The notes beneath the pieces were generated by a model that saw nothing but the letters and a program-made list of their open reading frames with translations, made no database searches and was not told where the DNA came from. A DNA stretch of 20,966 bases from Anaerolineae bacterium (lineage in GTDB: Bacteria > Chloroflexota > Anaerolineae > Aggregatilineales > Phototrophicaceae), in assembly GCA_028284565.1 (NCBI GenBank), contig JANQRM010000293.1, positions 1-20,966 of the forward strand, read 5' to 3'. Each line of letters begins with the position of its first letter. Position 1 is the stretch's first letter. Below, piece by piece: positions 6,547 through 14,402 of this stretch. Made by a program: the position numbers and the translations under genes.

Positions 6547-7164
6547 ATGATTAATCTCGAATTTCTGTTGACTTCGCTGGTGGTGTTATTGGTGCCGGGA
6601 ACAGGGGCGATTTATACGATTACGATAGGGCTGACTGTGGATTGGCGGGCAAGTTTCTTTGCGGCGTTTGGCTGTACGCTGGGAATCTTACCCCATATTA
6701 TTGCCAGTATCTTAAGCCTATCTGCATTATTAAATGCGAGTTCAGAGATATTCTTTTTGATGAAACTAGCTGGTGCGGTCTATTTGCTATATTTGGCGTG
6801 GCAGATGTGGCGTGAAACCGGACTCATCGACTTGAATAAAGAAGTCACGGAACGGAGTGCGAAGCAAATCATCACCCGCGCGATTGCCATCAATTTACTC
6901 AATCCCAAACTGACGATTTTCTTCGTTGCCTTTTTGCCACTGTTTACGCCTGACCAATCCTTAGCACCTACGCTCGAGTTGGTCGTTCTCAGTGTCATCT
7001 ATATGGTGATGACATTTATCGTCTTCGCGTGTTATGGAATATTGGCGAGTGGAATCAGCACGTATTTGACCCACTCGCTAAAAGCCATTCAACGATTGCA
7101 AAAAGTCTTTGCGCCCATCCTTGCAGGCTTTGCAGTTGAGCTTGCTTTGAGCGACAATCGGTAG
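6547..7164 (+). CDS. LysE/RhtB-family amino-acid exporter
   Basis: This 205-residue inner-membrane protein has about six hydrophobic helices. Near the N-terminus LVPGTGAIYTITIGL replaces the common VPGPN loop of the family. The central INLLNPKLTIFFVAFLPLF is the second family signature and precedes the C-terminal helices. Such proteins export amino acids or related small metabolites using the proton gradient; the substrate cannot be read from sequence. ATG 6547 was chosen because AAGGA lies five bases upstream; an in-frame TTG at 6532 has no ribosome-binding site. It lies 54 bases before the next gene on the same strand and may be co-transcribed with it. Confidence 0.88.
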   Translation: MINLEFLLTSLVVLLVPGTGAIYTITIGLTVDWRASFFAAFGCTLGILPHIIASILSLSALLNASSEIFFLMKLAGAVYLLYLAWQMWRETGLIDLNKEVTERSAKQIITRAIAINLLNPKLTIFFVAFLPLFTPDQSLAPTLELVVLSVIYMVMTFIVFACYGILASGISTYLTHSLKAIQRLQKVFAPILAGFAVELALSDNR

Positions 7165-7218
7165 GTTAGTATCGGATAACCGGAACCACCTTCTTTAGTT
7201 CAATTAGCAAGGATGAAT

Positions 7219-8211
7219 ATGGCTGACAAAATACGCTGGGGGATTCTCAGCACGGGTACGATTGCTACAAAGTTTGCGACAGGTTTACAGGCTGTCCCGG
7301 ATGCACAACTGTTGGCGGTGGGGTCGCGGTCACAGACTTCGGCAGATGCCTTTGGCGACCAATTTAATGTGGAACGTCGCTATGCCTCTTATGAGGCACT
7401 GGCACAGGACGCAGATATTGATGTGATTTATATCGGCACGCCCCATAGCTTTCACAAAGCAAATACCTTGCTCTGTCTGAATCATGACAAAGCCGTTTTA
7501 TGTGAAAAGCCATTTGCCATTAATGCTAGTGAAGCCGAATTGATGATTCAGACCGCGCGCGAAAAGGGTGTCTTTCTGATGGAAGCCATGTGGTCGCGTT
7601 ACCTGCCGGTGATGCAACGGGTGCGTGAGTTGTTGGCAGATGGTGTGATTGGCGATGTGATACAACTCATAGCAGATTTCGGCTTCCACAATACATTTGA
7701 CCCAAAGCATCGGCTTTATGATCTTGCCTTAGGGGGTGGGGCATTATTGGATATTGGGATTTATCCAGTGTCAATGGCATCAATGGTTTTGGGGACACCG
7801 AATCGGATTCAAAGTATGGCGTTTCTGGGTGAAACAGGTGTCGATGAAAATGCGGGAATCATTTTGGGTTATGCAAATAGCCCAGCATTGGCAATCATCA
7901 CCACTACGATGCGGGTACAATCACAGCGTTCAGCCATTATCAACGGAACCAAAGGGCGCATCATTTTGCCTGAGCCTTGGTGGAAGACAGCTCACTTCAC
8001 GCTCGACATTCATGGCGGCGAAACCACCGAGATTGCCGTACCCATCACCGGAAATGGTTACAATTACCAAGCCGTTGAAGTTGGGCGTTCTTTGCGTGAA
8101 GGTTTGAAGGAAAGTGACATTATGTCGCTAGATGAAACCCTAGCGGTCATGCAAACAATGGATACCATTCGCGCACAATGGAGACTCAAATATCCAATGG
8201 AGGATAATTAG
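7219..8211 (+). CDS. Gfo/Idh/MocA-family NAD(P)-dependent oxidoreductase
   Basis: This is a 330-residue cytoplasmic dehydrogenase. Residues 4-120 form the Rossmann domain: IRWGILSTGTIATKFA binds the dinucleotide, and VLCEKPFAIN carries the conserved Lys97 of the EKP motif. Residues 125-330 form the alpha/beta dimerisation and substrate domain, with GGGALLDIGIYPV (172-184) holding the usual Asp and Tyr/His-type catalytic positions. The MWSRYLP motif and overall layout resemble dimeric dihydrodiol dehydrogenase and glucose-fructose-oxidoreductase-like members. ATG 7219 has AAGGA five bases upstream; ATG 7213 is in frame but too close to that site. The next gene, an aldo/keto reductase, starts two bases after the stop, so both probably act on the same sugar-like substrate. 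Confidence 0.9.
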   Translation: MADKIRWGILSTGTIATKFATGLQAVPDAQLLAVGSRSQTSADAFGDQFNVERRYASYEALAQDADIDVIYIGTPHSFHKANTLLCLNHDKAVLCEKPFAINASEAELMIQTAREKGVFLMEAMWSRYLPVMQRVRELLADGVIGDVIQLIADFGFHNTFDPKHRLYDLALGGGALLDIGIYPVSMASMVLGTPNRIQSMAFLGETGVDENAGIILGYANSPALAIITTTMRVQSQRSAIINGTKGRIILPEPWWKTAHFTLDIHGGETTEIAVPITGNGYNYQAVEVGRSLREGLKESDIMSLDETLAVMQTMDTIRAQWRLKYPMEDN

Positions 8212-8213
8212 TC

Positions 8214-9182
8214 ATGCAGTATGGTGAGATTGCAGGCATTAAAAAGCCTGTTTCACGGATTGTACAGGGAACTGGTTTTATCGCTACTAAAGACAAAGAC
8301 GAGATGTTTCGGCTCATGGATGCCACTTTGAAAGCTGGGATTAACACCTTTGATACAGCGCATGTTTATGGACAGGGTGAGGTTGAGCGAATCTTTGGCG
8401 AGTGGATGAAAGAGCGTGGCAATCGGGATGAGATTGTGCTGATTGCAAAAGGCGCGCATCACAATGACTATCGCAGACGTGTGACTCCCTTTGACATTGA
8501 AGCTGATATTCATGATTCAATGGCGCGACTTCAAACCGATTACTTTGATATCTATATGTTACACCGCGATGACACCAACGAGTCAGTGGGTCCTATCGTT
8601 GAAAAATTGCACGAGTATCAACAAAAGGGGATTATCGGTGTCTATGGTGGCTCAAACTGGACAACAGCGCGTATTCAGGAAGCGAATGATTATGCTAACA
8701 AACATAATCTCAGCCCCTTTATGGTGAGTAGTCCTCATTACAGCCTCGCGGATCGGGTCAACGAACCGTGGGAAAACTGTATCACCATCAGTGGTCATTC
8801 TCGCGCATCGGAACGGGTATGGTATGAGGCAAATCAAATGCCACTTTTTACATGGTCGAGTTTGGCTGGTGGCTTCTTCAGTGGGCGGTTTACACGAGAT
8901 AACCTCGACACTTTTACTGAGCATTTTGATCGACAAGTTGTGCTTGCTTATATTGATGAATCTAACTTCGAGCGATTGGACAGAGTGAAGACGCTCGCTA
9001 CTGAAAAAGAAATGAGTTTCTCACAGATTGCCGTTGCCTTTGTTTTTAACCAGCCTTTGAATGTATTTGCATTGCTTGGTTCACGCACGCCCGATGAAAT
9101 TTTACAGAACATCGCCGCAATGGAACTTGAGCTCAGCCCGGAAGAATCTGCCTGGCTGGATTTACAATCGGACACACACTAA
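8214..9182 (+). CDS. Aldo/keto reductase
   Basis: This 322-residue NADPH-dependent oxidoreductase has a TIM-barrel fold. The catalytic tetrad is intact: Asp47 and Tyr52 in FDTAHVYG, Lys79 in IAKGAH, and His117 in MLHRDD. The C-terminal LLGSRTPDEILQNIAA is the usual cofactor-binding segment. The length and the loops after YGGSNWT resemble family members acting on sugars or their oxidised derivatives, but the substrate is not identifiable. GGAGG precedes the ATG by 11 bases, inside the end of the upstream Gfo/Idh gene. The pair of dehydrogenase and reductase in one operon suggests consecutive redox steps. It converges with the minus-strand gene ending at 9244. Confidence 0.9.
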   Translation: MQYGEIAGIKKPVSRIVQGTGFIATKDKDEMFRLMDATLKAGINTFDTAHVYGQGEVERIFGEWMKERGNRDEIVLIAKGAHHNDYRRRVTPFDIEADIHDSMARLQTDYFDIYMLHRDDTNESVGPIVEKLHEYQQKGIIGVYGGSNWTTARIQEANDYANKHNLSPFMVSSPHYSLADRVNEPWENCITISGHSRASERVWYEANQMPLFTWSSLAGGFFSGRFTRDNLDTFTEHFDRQVVLAYIDESNFERLDRVKTLATEKEMSFSQIAVAFVFNQPLNVFALLGSRTPDEILQNIAAMELELSPEESAWLDLQSDTH

Positions 9183-9243
9183 TTTACTGTGATCGAATAA
9201 ACATCTATCTAGGCATAACGCTTCGTGCAAAACAGCGAAGAGA

Positions 9244-11082
9244 CTACTCCGCCCAAGCGTGACGGAAATAGCCATAGAGCCAAAACTGGGTTGTAACTTC
9301 GTATTGCCCTTGCCCATCGTTCTGGTGGCGTTGAGTCACCCAATAATCACGGTTGTCGTCGCGTCCGGTTTGTTGCCACATCTGGTAGAGGTCATCGGGT
9401 GAATAAGAACGATCAATCGTGGCGAATAAGCGGTCTCTTTCAAAAAAAGCGACGATATCATAGATGAGTAGCATCCCATTGACATAGCGTATGGCGGCTT
9501 TGGCGGCGACCCGTGCTACACGCAGAGTTAAACGACGTAAGCCTCGCTTGGCAAGTTCTCCCGCATCTTCAAGGGCATCGCGTGCTTCTTTGGCGGCTTC
9601 GATATTGGCGACATCGACAAATTCCATATGCTCAATCAGATAGCTGTCGGCTAAGACATCCACAAGGAGTGGGACAAATTCACTGCTATCGATTGTTCTG
9701 CCGGAACCTACGGATTCAATATAGAATTGCTGTTCGCCGGGGATGCTTTCACCATTTTTATCAATCTCATAAATGGTGTAGGAGAGCATCAGGTTGTCCC
9801 ATGTGCGACCATTCATCACCATGCGTCGTGTTGTCGATACAACGTCCAATTGGTCAATGTGATAGTTGACAATGTAGCCTGCAGGACGTTCATCCCCCAA
9901 AACGTGCACCTCTTTTTCACGGAAGGAACGGGCTTCTAAGATTTCGTTTTCGTTGGCTCGTTCGATGGTCACCACAGGGAAATAGGAATAGGAGCCGAGT
10001 GTAAAGGCGTTGTAGGGGACGTAGATGGGAATCGCATGATCTCCTGCAAAGAGATTAACTTCATCACAGCAGGGAGTAATAGTCGCCCAACTGAATAATC
10101 TGCCAGAAGCAGTCTGATAATAGCCTTCTATTGGTAGGGCGTTTTGAATGAACTCGTCGTTGTAAAAACTGAAGAAGAGAAAGACATCTAATTCCTGACC
10201 AGAGTAGCCGATGGTGTCCATATCAATAAAATAGGTCACGCCAGAGTCTTCAAAACGGGCAGTAATATCCCGAATGATGATGCCGGATTCAGGCGCAGGG
10301 TGAGATGAGGAAGCAATCACTGTACTGGTGAAGTCTTCGCGGTCTATCTGTTCGCCGGACCCATCTACAAGAGTCACAACGGGGTAATATTCGTAGATTC
10401 CGCGTGGGAACTCGAAATAGGGCATAAAAAAGGAAAGATCAGACTCGCGAAATTGCTGGTGCGCGACGGTAGAGGAAACATCTTGATATAAGTAGAGGAG
10501 GTTGATGTCATTGCGCTTGGATTCACTGGCAAGGGGATTCTGTAGCCAGTCAGATGTTGTCACATTTTGAAACCATAAGTAGACCGTCAATTCTTGGGTA
10601 GCACGGTCAATAATATCCGCATCAACCCAAAGCCAGACCCCTTCTTCTTGCAGTTGATAGGATAAATTGCTGAACGTAGGTCGTGTTGGCACAGCAGTGG
10701 GGGGGATTTCGGTTGCTTCGTCGCCTTCACTTGGCATTCCAAACATGATGGGTGGTGGTTCAACTAGCCAATAATTATTCGCATCACCTTCTGCCATCCA
10801 ACCTAGCGTTCCCGCATAATCGACTTGCCACCAACGCAATCCGTCCCGTGTGCCACATAGCGGACCTTGCTGGATAATCACATATTCATCGGCGGGGACT
10901 TCGAGAAGTAAGTCGGATTCTGGGAAGGCGTATAGATTGCGATTGGCTCCTTCTTCAAAGACAGCAGATGCGCCAACACTTAATCCGGTGGGGAGTGTAT
11001 TGGGGCAGTCCTGAGCATATGTGATGGTGTCGTTCATGCCGACGAGTGTGAACAGAAGGAAAATCGGAAGCAGTTTTTTCAT
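9244..11082 (-). CDS. Secreted SH3-like protein with a duplicated beta-rich domain
   Basis: The product has 612 residues. A signal peptide covers residues 1-24 (hydrophobic LLPIFLLFTLV, cleavage after TYAQ). Residues 32-107 look like a bacterial SH3 (SH3b) domain, with WWQVDYAGTLGWMAEG as its end. A Pro/Thr/Glu-rich linker (110-137) follows. Residues 138-255 and 268-390 are two related beta-rich units: each ends in a YYPVVTL or YFPVVTI strand preceded by a PY[FN]xF segment. Residues 400-490 are another beta-rich part. Residues 495-550 contain an amphipathic helix rich in Ala/Arg ending in a hydrophobic stretch (GMLLIYDIVAFF). No catalytic motif was recognised. The role is probably extracytoplasmic binding. 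It is monocistronic, without a clear ribosome-binding site, and convergent with the aldo/keto reductase gene. Confidence 0.82.
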   Translation of the reverse strand: MKKLLPIFLLFTLVGMNDTITYAQDCPNTLPTGLSVGASAVFEEGANRNLYAFPESDLLLEVPADEYVIIQQGPLCGTRDGLRWWQVDYAGTLGWMAEGDANNYWLVEPPPIMFGMPSEGDEATEIPPTAVPTRPTFSNLSYQLQEEGVWLWVDADIIDRATQELTVYLWFQNVTTSDWLQNPLASESKRNDINLLYLYQDVSSTVAHQQFRESDLSFFMPYFEFPRGIYEYYPVVTLVDGSGEQIDREDFTSTVIASSSHPAPESGIIIRDITARFEDSGVTYFIDMDTIGYSGQELDVFLFFSFYNDEFIQNALPIEGYYQTASGRLFSWATITPCCDEVNLFAGDHAIPIYVPYNAFTLGSYSYFPVVTIERANENEILEARSFREKEVHVLGDERPAGYIVNYHIDQLDVVSTTRRMVMNGRTWDNLMLSYTIYEIDKNGESIPGEQQFYIESVGSGRTIDSSEFVPLLVDVLADSYLIEHMEFVDVANIEAAKEARDALEDAGELAKRGLRRLTLRVARVAAKAAIRYVNGMLLIYDIVAFFERDRLFATIDRSYSPDDLYQMWQQTGRDDNRDYWVTQRHQNDGQGQYEVTTQFWLYGYFRHAWAE

Positions 11083-11213
11083 GGATACAATCGCAATCTG
11101 TCAAACAAATACCTGACTAGTATACTCTTTGAAGCAAATGTGGGTGGATTAATTTTGGATCATCTTATCCATGGAATCTTTTCGACCTTGATGCTATCAA
11201 AGGAAAAATTCGG

Positions 11214-11684
11214 ATGCTGAAGCGATTTAGTTATGGCAATGAAGTGCGAAGGTTTGTCCCTTGTGATGCACCAGTGCAACCTGCTGATGACCCCAATACT
11301 CCCATCACGTGGGCGAAGGTGTTGGCGAAGCATGGGGACGATTATGTCTTGTTGTTTAACTATAATCGTCAGCAATGGGAAACTCCGGGGGGTGGCATGG
11401 AATCAGGGGAGACCCTGTATGAAACTGCCGTGCGTGAAGTGATGGAAGAGACCTGCCAAGTGGTTACCAATCTGGTGCATCGCGGGTTGTTTAAGTTGTG
11501 GTTAGCCGATACACAGCGAAGCGAGTATGGGGCATTGTATACGGGTGAGATTGAGACATTGTTGCCGTTTATCGTCAATAATGAGAGCGATAAAATCTGC
11601 TTGTGGCAGGTTGGAGATGAGTTGGAAGGCAAGATAAGTGAGTTGAGCCTCTTCCTTATTGAACTCATTGAAGGACAAAGTTGA
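11214..11684 (+). CDS. NUDIX hydrolase
   Basis: This 156-residue protein has a NUDIX box at residues 60-82: G60 x5 E66 x7 R74-E75-V76-M-E78-E79, with Cys81 in place of the usual last Gly. The metal-binding Glu residues of the REVMEE core are present, so it should hydrolyse nucleoside-diphosphate-linked substrates with Mg2+. The substrate is not predictable. The preceding WAKVLAKHGDDYVLLF strand pair and WETPGGG are typical. GGA lies about nine bases before the ATG. It is a stand-alone plus-strand gene divergent from the SH3-like protein gene. Confidence 0.88.
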   Translation: MLKRFSYGNEVRRFVPCDAPVQPADDPNTPITWAKVLAKHGDDYVLLFNYNRQQWETPGGGMESGETLYETAVREVMEETCQVVTNLVHRGLFKLWLADTQRSEYGALYTGEIETLLPFIVNNESDKICLWQVGDELEGKISELSLFLIELIEGQS

Positions 11685-11849
11685 GGATGTTTTCACCACT
11701 CAGACATTGAATATTACCTCAATCCAATTAAATACAAACCAAGTTATGACCTGAGCTGTGCCATCTAGTTCATTAAGTTCTGTTACACTTAGTATGTCAG
11801 CATAATTCCTAAGCAAGCTCTCCAATAACATTATTTGGAGCCAAGTGGC

Positions 11850-13514
11850 ATGGCGTTACATCAGGCACGTGCGCCCAAAGACAAAAAGCAAGATGTGAAG
11901 CAGAACACGTCGTCAAGACAAGATGATGAGCTTCAACATGCCTCGCCAGACCTCCAAACCTTAGATCGCAAAACCATCTTACACCTACAAAGCACAATCG
12001 GGAATCGAGCAGTTCAACGCTTGTTGGCTACAAAACAGCAAGGTGCTAGCAGATCCCGTCCTATCCGCAATGTTCAACGTCAAGTCGCTGTGCGGGATGT
12101 CAACGAGGATAATCAGCTAGAGGGGAAAGAAGCCTCCGCGTTTGAGCCGTCGTTGAATGACCTTGCACCGCCACCTGCAGATAGCAATACAGAATCACCA
12201 ACCTTTGCCCCCGTCGAATCCGTCAATCCCATTTATCAGCCAGTCGAAGCGGATGAAACACAAAGCCCAGCTATTCAGACAACAACTATTATCGCCAGCC
12301 CATTACCAGCTTCAGCGATTCAAACAAAGGTGAAAACACCATCTATCCAGCGTGGCTTCTGGGATAGTGTTTCGAATGCCGCCAGTTCCGTCGGCAATGC
12401 GATTGGGAATGCGGCAAGTTCAGCAGGCAGTGCAGTTGGCAGTGCTGTAGGTTCAGCCGGGAATGCGGTTGGCGAGGCGGCAGGTGCTGTTGGGGGAGCT
12501 GTTAGTAATGCGGTGAGTGGTGTCGGTGGGGCTATCGGAGGAGCAGTTAATACTGTCGGTGGAGCGGTCAATCGCGGGAAAGAGTGGGTTTTTAACAATG
12601 CCTTGCGTCTGGCTGGTGTGCCAAAAAATGCGGTGATGTCATTGATTGGTCGGGCTGGGAGCGCGATGTTCCGCATTGTCGAAAATCCGATAGGCTTTGT
12701 CTCTTCCTTGATATCGTCGATTAAACAAGGTTTTACACAATTTGGTGGGAACATTGCGCGTCATTTGAAGAAAGGCTTATTTGGGTGGCTCTTTGGGACG
12801 TTGGAGAATGCAGGCATATCGCTCCCTGAGCGTTTCGATCTGAAGGGAGTTTTTTCCACCGTCTTCCAAGTGGTCGGCTTGACAGTTGAGAAACTCAAGG
12901 GTCGGCTTGCAAGGATGCTTGGTGAGCAGAATGCCGGAATGTTAGCAAAAGCCTATGAATATATCACCTCCTTCATGAAGGGCGGACTCACGGGTTTATG
13001 GTCGCGTCTCACGGGAGTCTTGACAAATCTAAAAACCGCAATCTTTGAGCCAGTCCGTAATTGGGTTGTAACGAACATCTTGCAAGGTGGGATACGAAAA
13101 ATTCTTGATCGGTTCAATCCGGTATCGGCACTGGTATCCGCGATCCAAACGATCTATCGGGTCGTGATGTTCTTCAAAAATCAAGCTGGACGGATAGCCT
13201 CGCTCCTTCAAGCCGTGCTGGGGTCCGCCAAACAGATTGCAACAGGTGCGATTGGGACAGTAGCAGGCAGGATTGAACAAGCATTGGGTCGGGCTATTCC
13301 ATTGGTGATCAATTTCCTATCGCGTTTCCTAGGACTGGGAGGGATTGCCGACAAAATCCGCAATCTGATTATGCGAGTCCGTGCACCAATTGAGCAAGTC
13401 ATCAACCGAGTATTGCAATGGATTGTGAGCAAAGTCAGACGGCTTATTGCCCATCGACAAGGAAACACTCAATCGGCGACTGCATCCCGAAAGGCAGAGC
13501 AGGTCAAGCAATAA
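11850..13514 (+). CDS. Injection-system-associated protein with Gly/Ala-rich segment and helical translocation-like region
   Basis: The product has 554 residues. Residues 46-59 (LQSTIGNRAVQRLL) carry the N-terminal motif typical of eCIS-associated proteins. Residues 60-165 are Pro/Ser/Gln-rich and disordered, with VQR/IQR tripeptides at 75 and 166. Residues 172-241 are a Gly/Ala/Ser/Val repeat with a period of about 4-8 (GNAIGNAASSAGSAVGSA). Residues 245-535 are long amphipathic helices including GLFGWLFG (309-316), ERFDLKGVFS and FLGLGGIADKIR. I recall such sequence from large eCIS and DUF4157-type proteins, where it precedes a toxin domain. Here the chain stops after this region, so no effector is visible. 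GGAG nine bases before ATG 11850 decides the start over TTG 11835. No DUF4157 (HExxH) domain is present. Confidence 0.85.
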   Translation: MALHQARAPKDKKQDVKQNTSSRQDDELQHASPDLQTLDRKTILHLQSTIGNRAVQRLLATKQQGASRSRPIRNVQRQVAVRDVNEDNQLEGKEASAFEPSLNDLAPPPADSNTESPTFAPVESVNPIYQPVEADETQSPAIQTTTIIASPLPASAIQTKVKTPSIQRGFWDSVSNAASSVGNAIGNAASSAGSAVGSAVGSAGNAVGEAAGAVGGAVSNAVSGVGGAIGGAVNTVGGAVNRGKEWVFNNALRLAGVPKNAVMSLIGRAGSAMFRIVENPIGFVSSLISSIKQGFTQFGGNIARHLKKGLFGWLFGTLENAGISLPERFDLKGVFSTVFQVVGLTVEKLKGRLARMLGEQNAGMLAKAYEYITSFMKGGLTGLWSRLTGVLTNLKTAIFEPVRNWVVTNILQGGIRKILDRFNPVSALVSAIQTIYRVVMFFKNQAGRIASLLQAVLGSAKQIATGAIGTVAGRIEQALGRAIPLVINFLSRFLGLGGIADKIRNLIMRVRAPIEQVINRVLQWIVSKVRRLIAHRQGNTQSATASRKAEQVKQ

Positions 13515-13540
13515 GACAGGTCAATTACACTGGCAGACTA

Positions 13541-13577
13541 TAAAAAAAGCGCGACGGGGGGAGAGGCGAGTCGCGCT
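13541..13577 (-). terminator. Intrinsic terminator of the minus-strand polysaccharide operon
   Basis: On the minus strand AGCGCGAC (13577-13570) pairs perfectly with GTCGCGCT (13555-13548) across a 14-base loop. The stem is followed by a run of seven T (the A-run at 13542-13548 on the plus strand). This is the classical arrangement for leftward transcription. On the plus strand the same stem lacks a T-tract. Confidence 0.85.
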
Positions 13578-13592
13578 AGTTCATAAATCTTG

Positions 13593-13616
13593 GTCTTTAC
13601 CATCTCTAGTAAAGAC
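13593..13616. repeat. Inverted repeat (8-bp stem, 8-base loop)
   Basis: GTCTTTAC at 13593-13600 and GTAAAGAC at 13609-13616 are perfect inverted copies around an 8-base loop. There is no adjacent T-tract in either direction, so a terminator role is not evident. Confidence 0.6.
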
Positions 13617-13634
13617 GGAAATTCTGATGTTGGA

Positions 13635-13754
13635 ATGCTGACCGAAACACAAGATGGTCATTCATATGAACACAATCTCTATGTCCCGGCTGGCATTTCC
13701 AAGCTATACAAACTCTACCAGATGTCACCCTCTAAAGTTCTGAAAAAGTCATGA
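13635..13754 (+). other. Short coding-like frame, possible gene remnant (39 codons)
   Basis: ATG at 13635 opens 39 codons ending in TGA. The frame is open upstream to a TAA at about 13583. The predicted peptide (MLTETQDGHSYEHNLYVPAG and onward, ending SKVLKKS) has a composition like a globular protein rather than random sequence. No ribosome-binding site is seen. It may be the remnant of a degraded gene or a chance frame. Confidence 0.25.
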
Positions 13755-13767
13755 ATTTTTTGTAACA

Positions 13768-13791
13768 GAATTGTTAGTTTGAGAACAATTC
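13768..13791. repeat. Inverted repeat (8-bp stem, 8-base loop)
   Basis: GAATTGTT at 13768-13775 and AACAATTC at 13784-13791 form a perfect stem with an 8-base loop. It lies 48 bases downstream of the acyltransferase stop in the minus direction, without a T-tract. Confidence 0.55.
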
Positions 13792-13838
13792 GTGGCATCA
13801 TGTGAAGAAGGTAAATGGAATGGGTTTATAGCAGCATG

Positions 13839-14402
13839 TTACAAGGCTGATTCACGGTGTCGGATCACGCTGGCTGGCACACCACCAACAACAGTAAACG
13901 GTTCGACAGATTTGGTCACCACAGCACCAGCGGCAACGATTGCACCTTCACCGACTGTAACCCCCGGCAGAATAATAGCCGATGCACCCAGCCATGCATC
14001 GTCCGCAATAGTAATGGGTGCAGTCACAGGGTCTGCTGTTCGCATCTTGCCTTGCTCATCAGGGATACCATGTCCTGCCGTGATGAGTTGTGACCCATGC
14101 CCAATCATGACTCGATTGCCAATGTGAATCTTGTCGACGGAAATCAGCATGGCACTTTTGCCGATGGTCACATTATCACCGATGACAAGATTTTTTGGGT
14201 CGGCTACCCAGACATCCCGCCACATTTTCACTTGTTTGCCAATGGATGCGCCACGTCGACGAAGCAGGAAGGATTTGATGCGGTTCGATAAGCTATCGTG
14301 CGGTAGTAACGCCATCAACAACTCCACCCAATAATCGAAAATGGCTTTTGTGAGTGGCACATGACGTTGGACAATCGGGTCAGTCATTGGCGCGTCTCGC
14401 AT
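13839..14402 (-). CDS. Hexapeptide-repeat (left-handed beta-helix) acyltransferase
   Basis: This 187-residue protein has irregular N-terminal helices (1-50) followed by left-handed beta-helix repeats. They start at GASIGKQVKMWRD and run through LVIGDNVTIGKSAMLIS, IHIGNRVMIGHGSQLITAGHG and PITIADDAWLGASAIILPGVTVGEGAIVAAGAVVTKSV, ending in the typical VVGGVPASVIR cap. The His in the GHG turn is in the expected place of the catalytic His. It resembles the serine/maltose/xenobiotic acetyltransferase group, using acetyl-CoA or a similar donor on a sugar. It is the last gene of the minus-strand operon. Its start lies inside the 3' end of the preceding gene (23-base overlap). ATG 14402 has no clear ribosome-binding site, and ATG 14387 is an alternative start. 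Confidence 0.9.
   Translation of the reverse strand: MRDAPMTDPIVQRHVPLTKAIFDYWVELLMALLPHDSLSNRIKSFLLRRRGASIGKQVKMWRDVWVADPKNLVIGDNVTIGKSAMLISVDKIHIGNRVMIGHGSQLITAGHGIPDEQGKMRTADPVTAPITIADDAWLGASAIILPGVTVGEGAIVAAGAVVTKSVEPFTVVGGVPASVIRHRESAL

Larger units (their letters stand above)
13515..13838. other. Intergenic region between convergent genes, with three hairpins and a short coding-like stretch
   Basis: This 324-base gap holds the terminator at 13541-13577, two further perfect 8-base-pair inverted repeats with 8-base loops (13593-13616 and 13768-13791), and a short open frame at 13635-13754. No known gene or RNA is recognised. Confidence 0.5.

Noticed and set aside
9213..9242. Possible terminator between the aldo/keto reductase and SH3-like protein genes
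   Set aside because: Only a 5-bp CTTCG/CGAAG stem with a 10-base loop and no T-tract.
11119..11124. TATACT on the minus strand as the -10 box of the SH3-like protein gene
   Set aside because: No -35-like hexamer lies at 16-18 bases, so the match could be chance.
12370..12575. Tandem DNA repeat or CRISPR-like array
   Set aside because: The periodicity comes from Gly/Ala/Ser/Val codons within one reading frame. The units vary in sequence and length and there are no spacers.
12320..12754. Open frame of 144 codons on the minus strand, opposite the Gly/Ala-rich region
   Set aside because: It is the mirror of the repetitive GC-biased codons of the real plus-strand gene. Its Ala/Pro/Thr repeats have no ribosome-binding site or family features.
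13792..14334. Several plus-strand frames opposite the acyltransferase gene
   Set aside because: The minus-strand frame shows clear hexapeptide repeats; the plus-strand frames are its shadows.
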